From JBDTGE01 sp050742975 (lineage in GTDB: Bacteria > Actinomycetota > Actinomycetes > Mycobacteriales > Jatrophihabitantaceae): 41,856 nt of DNA. Location: NCBI GenBank assembly GCA_050742975.1, contig JBOGDQ010000152.1, forward strand, positions 1 through 41,856, in the 5' to 3' direction. Numbering within the stretch: the stretch's first letter is position 1; each line of letters starts with the position of its first letter. Shown piece by piece: positions 39,799 to 41,856 of the stretch. The notes under the pieces were generated by a model. It did no database searches. It saw nothing but the letters and a program-made list of their open reading frames with translations, and was not told the origin of the DNA. Position numbers and translations under genes: made by a program.

Positions 39799-41715
39799 GT
39801 GTCCAAGCACGAACGAACTCCATGCCGGGGGGTGCGACGGCTGGCAGCGCTCGGTGCGCTCGGCCTGGCGGCTACCTTCCTCACCGTGACCGGTGTCGGG
39901 CCCGCCCAGGCATCGGGCAGCGCCACCGTCCACATCGACACGACCGGCCGGATCGGTACCGGCCAGACGATCCAGGTCAGCGGCAACGCTGGCGCCACGG
40001 GCAGCAACATTCCGGACCTGTACGTGGCAGTCTGCGAGGGCACGCCGACTGCGAGCAACTGCGACCAATCGCTCTCCGGCTTCGGCACCGCGACTGCGCA
40101 CATCCAGCAGGTGACACCTGACCCGAGCACTGGCGCCTGGTCGACCAGCTTCTTCGTACGCACGACCATCGTCACCGGCAATACCCCCGGCGGCTACAAC
40201 TGCATGACCGCCGGCACCTGCATCATCGGCACGACCAACTCGGCCAACCCCGCGGACCACACGTACGACGCCACAACGCCGCTGGCCAACCTCGGCCCCG
40301 CAATCACGCTCTCGTCCTCCACCGGCGTCGACGGCAACACCGTGGCCGTCTCGGGATCGGGCTTCCCGGTCGCGAACACGTCCACCGGTGCGGCGATCAG
40401 CCAGGCCGTGAACATCGGGCTGTGCGGGTTCCCGCCCACCGCGACGTCCTGCGACGGCAACCTGGCGCACTACGCCCCGGCCACCGTGTCGAACGGACAG
40501 CTGCCGAGCACGAACGTCACGCTGCACTTCCCGTTCACCGACTTCGGTAGCGCAGCGCACACCTGCACGGCGGCGAACCAGTGCATCGTCGGCACGTCGA
40601 ACGCGACGAACCAGGCCGACCAGTCGTTCACGGCGGGCGCGCTCGTCCAGAACGTCCCGGCGGCGACGCTGCACATCGGCTCGGTCACCGGGCAGAGCGT
40701 CACCACTGCCGCCCGCGCGGGTGACACGGTCAACCTGACCGGCGTCAACTGGGACAGCTCCGGTGCGATCACCGCTCAGCTGTGCGACACGAGCGGCGCA
40801 ACCTGCGACGCCAGCGGGCTGACCGGCTCGACCCTGGCTGCCGACGGCTCGGGCAACCTGACCGGCGGCGTGAGCGTGGACGCCTCGGCGACCACCGGCG
40901 CGCGTTCGATAGAGGTCTCGCAGGGCGCGCACGTAGTGTCGGCGAACATCTCGATCCTCGGCACGCCGACCCTCTCCGGCTCCCCGGCTTCGGGCGGTAC
41001 GGGGACCAGCGTCAACATCACCGGCGCGAACTGGAACCCCGGCTCGACCGTGACGCTGCAGGGCACGACCGTTTCGGGTAACAGCAGCGATCCAGCTGTC
41101 ACGGTCACCGCGAGCGGCACCGGTGCCATCAGCGGCAGCTACCTCGTCAACGACGCGTCGACGAGCTCGATCCTCGCGTTCTCGGGTGCGCTGAGCGCCA
41201 GCCAGGCGTTCAGCTTCACCAGCAACGACTGCACCGTCCCGACAGCTGGCAGCTGCTCCGTGCAGCAGAACGTCACGTTCAAGGCGAACCCGGGCGTGCT
41301 CGAGCAGTCCCAGGGCGGCGGCTCGATCGACCTGGGCTCGCTGACGCTCAACGGCCAGGACCAGAACCTGACCGGTGCGATCAACACCGACACCGTCACC
41401 GACGCTCGCGGTACCTCGGCCGGCTGGTTGCTGAACGCCCGGCTGACCGACCTCACCAACGGCGGCACGGGGGCGAACGACACGATCAGTGCCAGCAACA
41501 TGGGTTGGGCGCCAGTCTGCGCCAAGACCAGCGGTGGCGCCACGCCCGCCGCCGGCTCGCCCGGGACCCTGTCGAACAGCGACCAGCTGTTCTGCAGCGT
41601 TCCGACAGGCACCGGTAACGGCATCTACACCGCCGACTCCGCGCTGAACCTGCTGGTTCCGGCGACTGCGGATGCCGGCACGTACAACGCGATCCTGACG
41701 CTCACGCTGTCCTGA
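39799..41715 (+). CDS. Secreted multi-domain protein: neocarzinostatin-fold domains plus WxL-like C-terminus
   Basis: This 638-residue protein has a signal peptide (about 1-38, ending AQA) and two neocarzinostatin-type domains (39-165 with Cys79/Cys88 and Cys135/Cys141; 167-285 with Cys209/Cys218 and Cys256/Cys262). Two Ig-like beta domains (about 288-387 and 388-497) follow. The C-terminal domain (about 500-638) resembles WxL domains: GWLLNARLTDL at 542-552, MGWAPVC at 568-574, and a closing GTYNAILTLTLS. WxL domains bind cell wall without a sortase. There is no LPxTG motif or C-terminal membrane helix. GTG at 39799 follows GGAGG; upstream codons lack protein character. The first domain closely matches that of the LANTG protein, which suggests duplication. 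Confidence 0.82.
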   Translation: MSKHERTPCRGVRRLAALGALGLAATFLTVTGVGPAQASGSATVHIDTTGRIGTGQTIQVSGNAGATGSNIPDLYVAVCEGTPTASNCDQSLSGFGTATAHIQQVTPDPSTGAWSTSFFVRTTIVTGNTPGGYNCMTAGTCIIGTTNSANPADHTYDATTPLANLGPAITLSSSTGVDGNTVAVSGSGFPVANTSTGAAISQAVNIGLCGFPPTATSCDGNLAHYAPATVSNGQLPSTNVTLHFPFTDFGSAAHTCTAANQCIVGTSNATNQADQSFTAGALVQNVPAATLHIGSVTGQSVTTAARAGDTVNLTGVNWDSSGAITAQLCDTSGATCDASGLTGSTLAADGSGNLTGGVSVDASATTGARSIEVSQGAHVVSANISILGTPTLSGSPASGGTGTSVNITGANWNPGSTVTLQGTTVSGNSSDPAVTVTASGTGAISGSYLVNDASTSSILAFSGALSASQAFSFTSNDCTVPTAGSCSVQQNVTFKANPGVLEQSQGGGSIDLGSLTLNGQDQNLTGAINTDTVTDARGTSAGWLLNARLTDLTNGGTGANDTISASNMGWAPVCAKTSGGATPAAGSPGTLSNSDQLFCSVPTGTGNGIYTADSALNLLVPATADAGTYNAILTLTLS

Positions 41716-41736
41716 TCGCTGCAGCACCCCCCGCGT

Positions 41737-41764
41737 GGGGGCAGGCCCGTCGGGGCCTGCCCCC
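41737..41764 (+). terminator. Strong intrinsic-type hairpin after the WxL-like gene
   Basis: GGGGGCAGGCCC (41737-41748) and GGGCCTGCCCCC (41753-41764) form a perfect 12-bp stem with a GTCG tetraloop, 22 bases after the stop codon. Only two T residues follow. It probably ends most transcripts, perhaps with some read-through into the next gene. Confidence 0.8.
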
Positions 41765-41792
41765 TTCGCGGCATTACCCATCGGGAGGCGCG

Positions 41793-41856
41793 ATGCGAAC
41801 GGCCCTACACCGCCGGGGTGCTGCGGCAGCGGTGCTCGCTACGCTGCTGGCGGTAC
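41793..41856 (+). CDS. Start of a secreted protein (truncated by window end)
   Basis: ATG at 41793 follows GGGAGG at good spacing. The 21 visible codons read as a basic start (MRTALHRR) and a hydrophobic Ala/Leu/Val run, typical of a signal peptide. The rest lies outside the window. In Firmicutes, WxL genes are often beside DUF916/DUF3324 partner genes, so a partner here would fit, but nothing in the sequence shows it. Confidence 0.6.
   Translation, partial: MRTALHRRGAAAAVLATLLAV

Noticed and set aside
24778..41856. Enediyne antibiotic biosynthesis, because of neocarzinostatin-like domains.
   Set aside because: No polyketide synthase, enediyne cassette or resistance genes are visible, and the domains sit on wall-anchored proteins.
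1..41856. Mobile element, prophage, CRISPR array or tRNA attachment site.
   Set aside because: No transposase, integrase, direct-repeat array or tRNA-like fold was seen on either strand. The only tandem repeat is the 17-bp unit at 4331-4381.

Overview
The window is high-GC DNA, roughly two thirds G+C, with many GTG starts and dense gene packing. The protein families (F420/LLM-type oxidoreductase, IclR regulators, class F sortase, neocarzinostatin-fold surface proteins, LAxTG anchor, Tat lipoprotein) point to a mycelial or soil-type actinobacterium (Actinomycetota). I cannot place it to genus. I saw no tRNA, rRNA, CRISPR array, transposase or phage gene. The only decayed stretch is about 592-971.

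Layout. (1) 1-591 is the 3' end of an amidohydrolase, followed by gene debris. (2) 6423 down to 972 is a minus-strand operon: class III CoA-transferase, cyclase-family hydrolase, MmgE/PrpD protein, aldehyde dehydrogenase, calycin-like protein. (3) 6607-9088 encodes a dihydropyrimidinase/hydantoinase and an MDR oxidoreductase. (4) 9101-10678 is an acyl-CoA synthetase, divergent from IclR regulator 1 (10840-11655). (5) 11769-14168 encodes a double cupin and a nitrilase-fold protein that lacks the catalytic Cys. (6) 14296-24773 is a twelve-gene operon, mostly joined by 1-10 bp overlaps: mesaconyl-CoA-hydratase-like MaoC, CoA-transferase, second MmgE/PrpD, triple RidA fusion, a MaoC pair, Ltp2-like thiolase, DUF35 partner, acyl-CoA dehydrogenase, CitE-like lyase, LLM oxidoreductase, small cupin. 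(7) 26176 down to 24778 encodes a membrane-anchored neocarzinostatin-fold protein and a class F sortase. (8) 26471-29896 is an apparent haem-iron operon: haem oxygenase, NuoF-like flavoprotein, small ferredoxin, VIT-type iron transporter with ferritin-like domain. (9) 29980-37506 is a dipeptide/oligopeptide-type ABC importer followed by a DUF1838 protein, a small hypothetical protein and an SDR. (10) 37562-38677 (minus) is a LANTG-anchored neocarzinostatin-fold protein, then IclR regulator 2 (38805-39593), then a secreted neocarzinostatin/WxL-like protein (39799-41715) and the start of another secreted protein.

How it may work together. Most enzymes look like one catabolic programme. A cyclic amide or similar ring compound would be imported and opened (hydantoinase, cyclase, amidohydrolase), activated to CoA thioesters (two CoA-transferases, one ligase), and cut by beta-oxidation-like, retro-aldol and malyl-CoA-lyase-type steps. 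The substrate is not evident from sequence.

The most striking signal is a repeated operator, GRAAC-N3-GTTYC, in seven intergenic regions. In five of them an extra half-site lies exactly 20 bp away. The boxes precede the catabolic operons, both iclR genes, the sortase/haem-oxygenase divergent region and both surface-protein genes. The two IclR proteins have almost identical recognition helices. This suggests one regulon joining ring-compound catabolism, haem-iron recovery and cell-surface neocarzinostatin-fold proteins.
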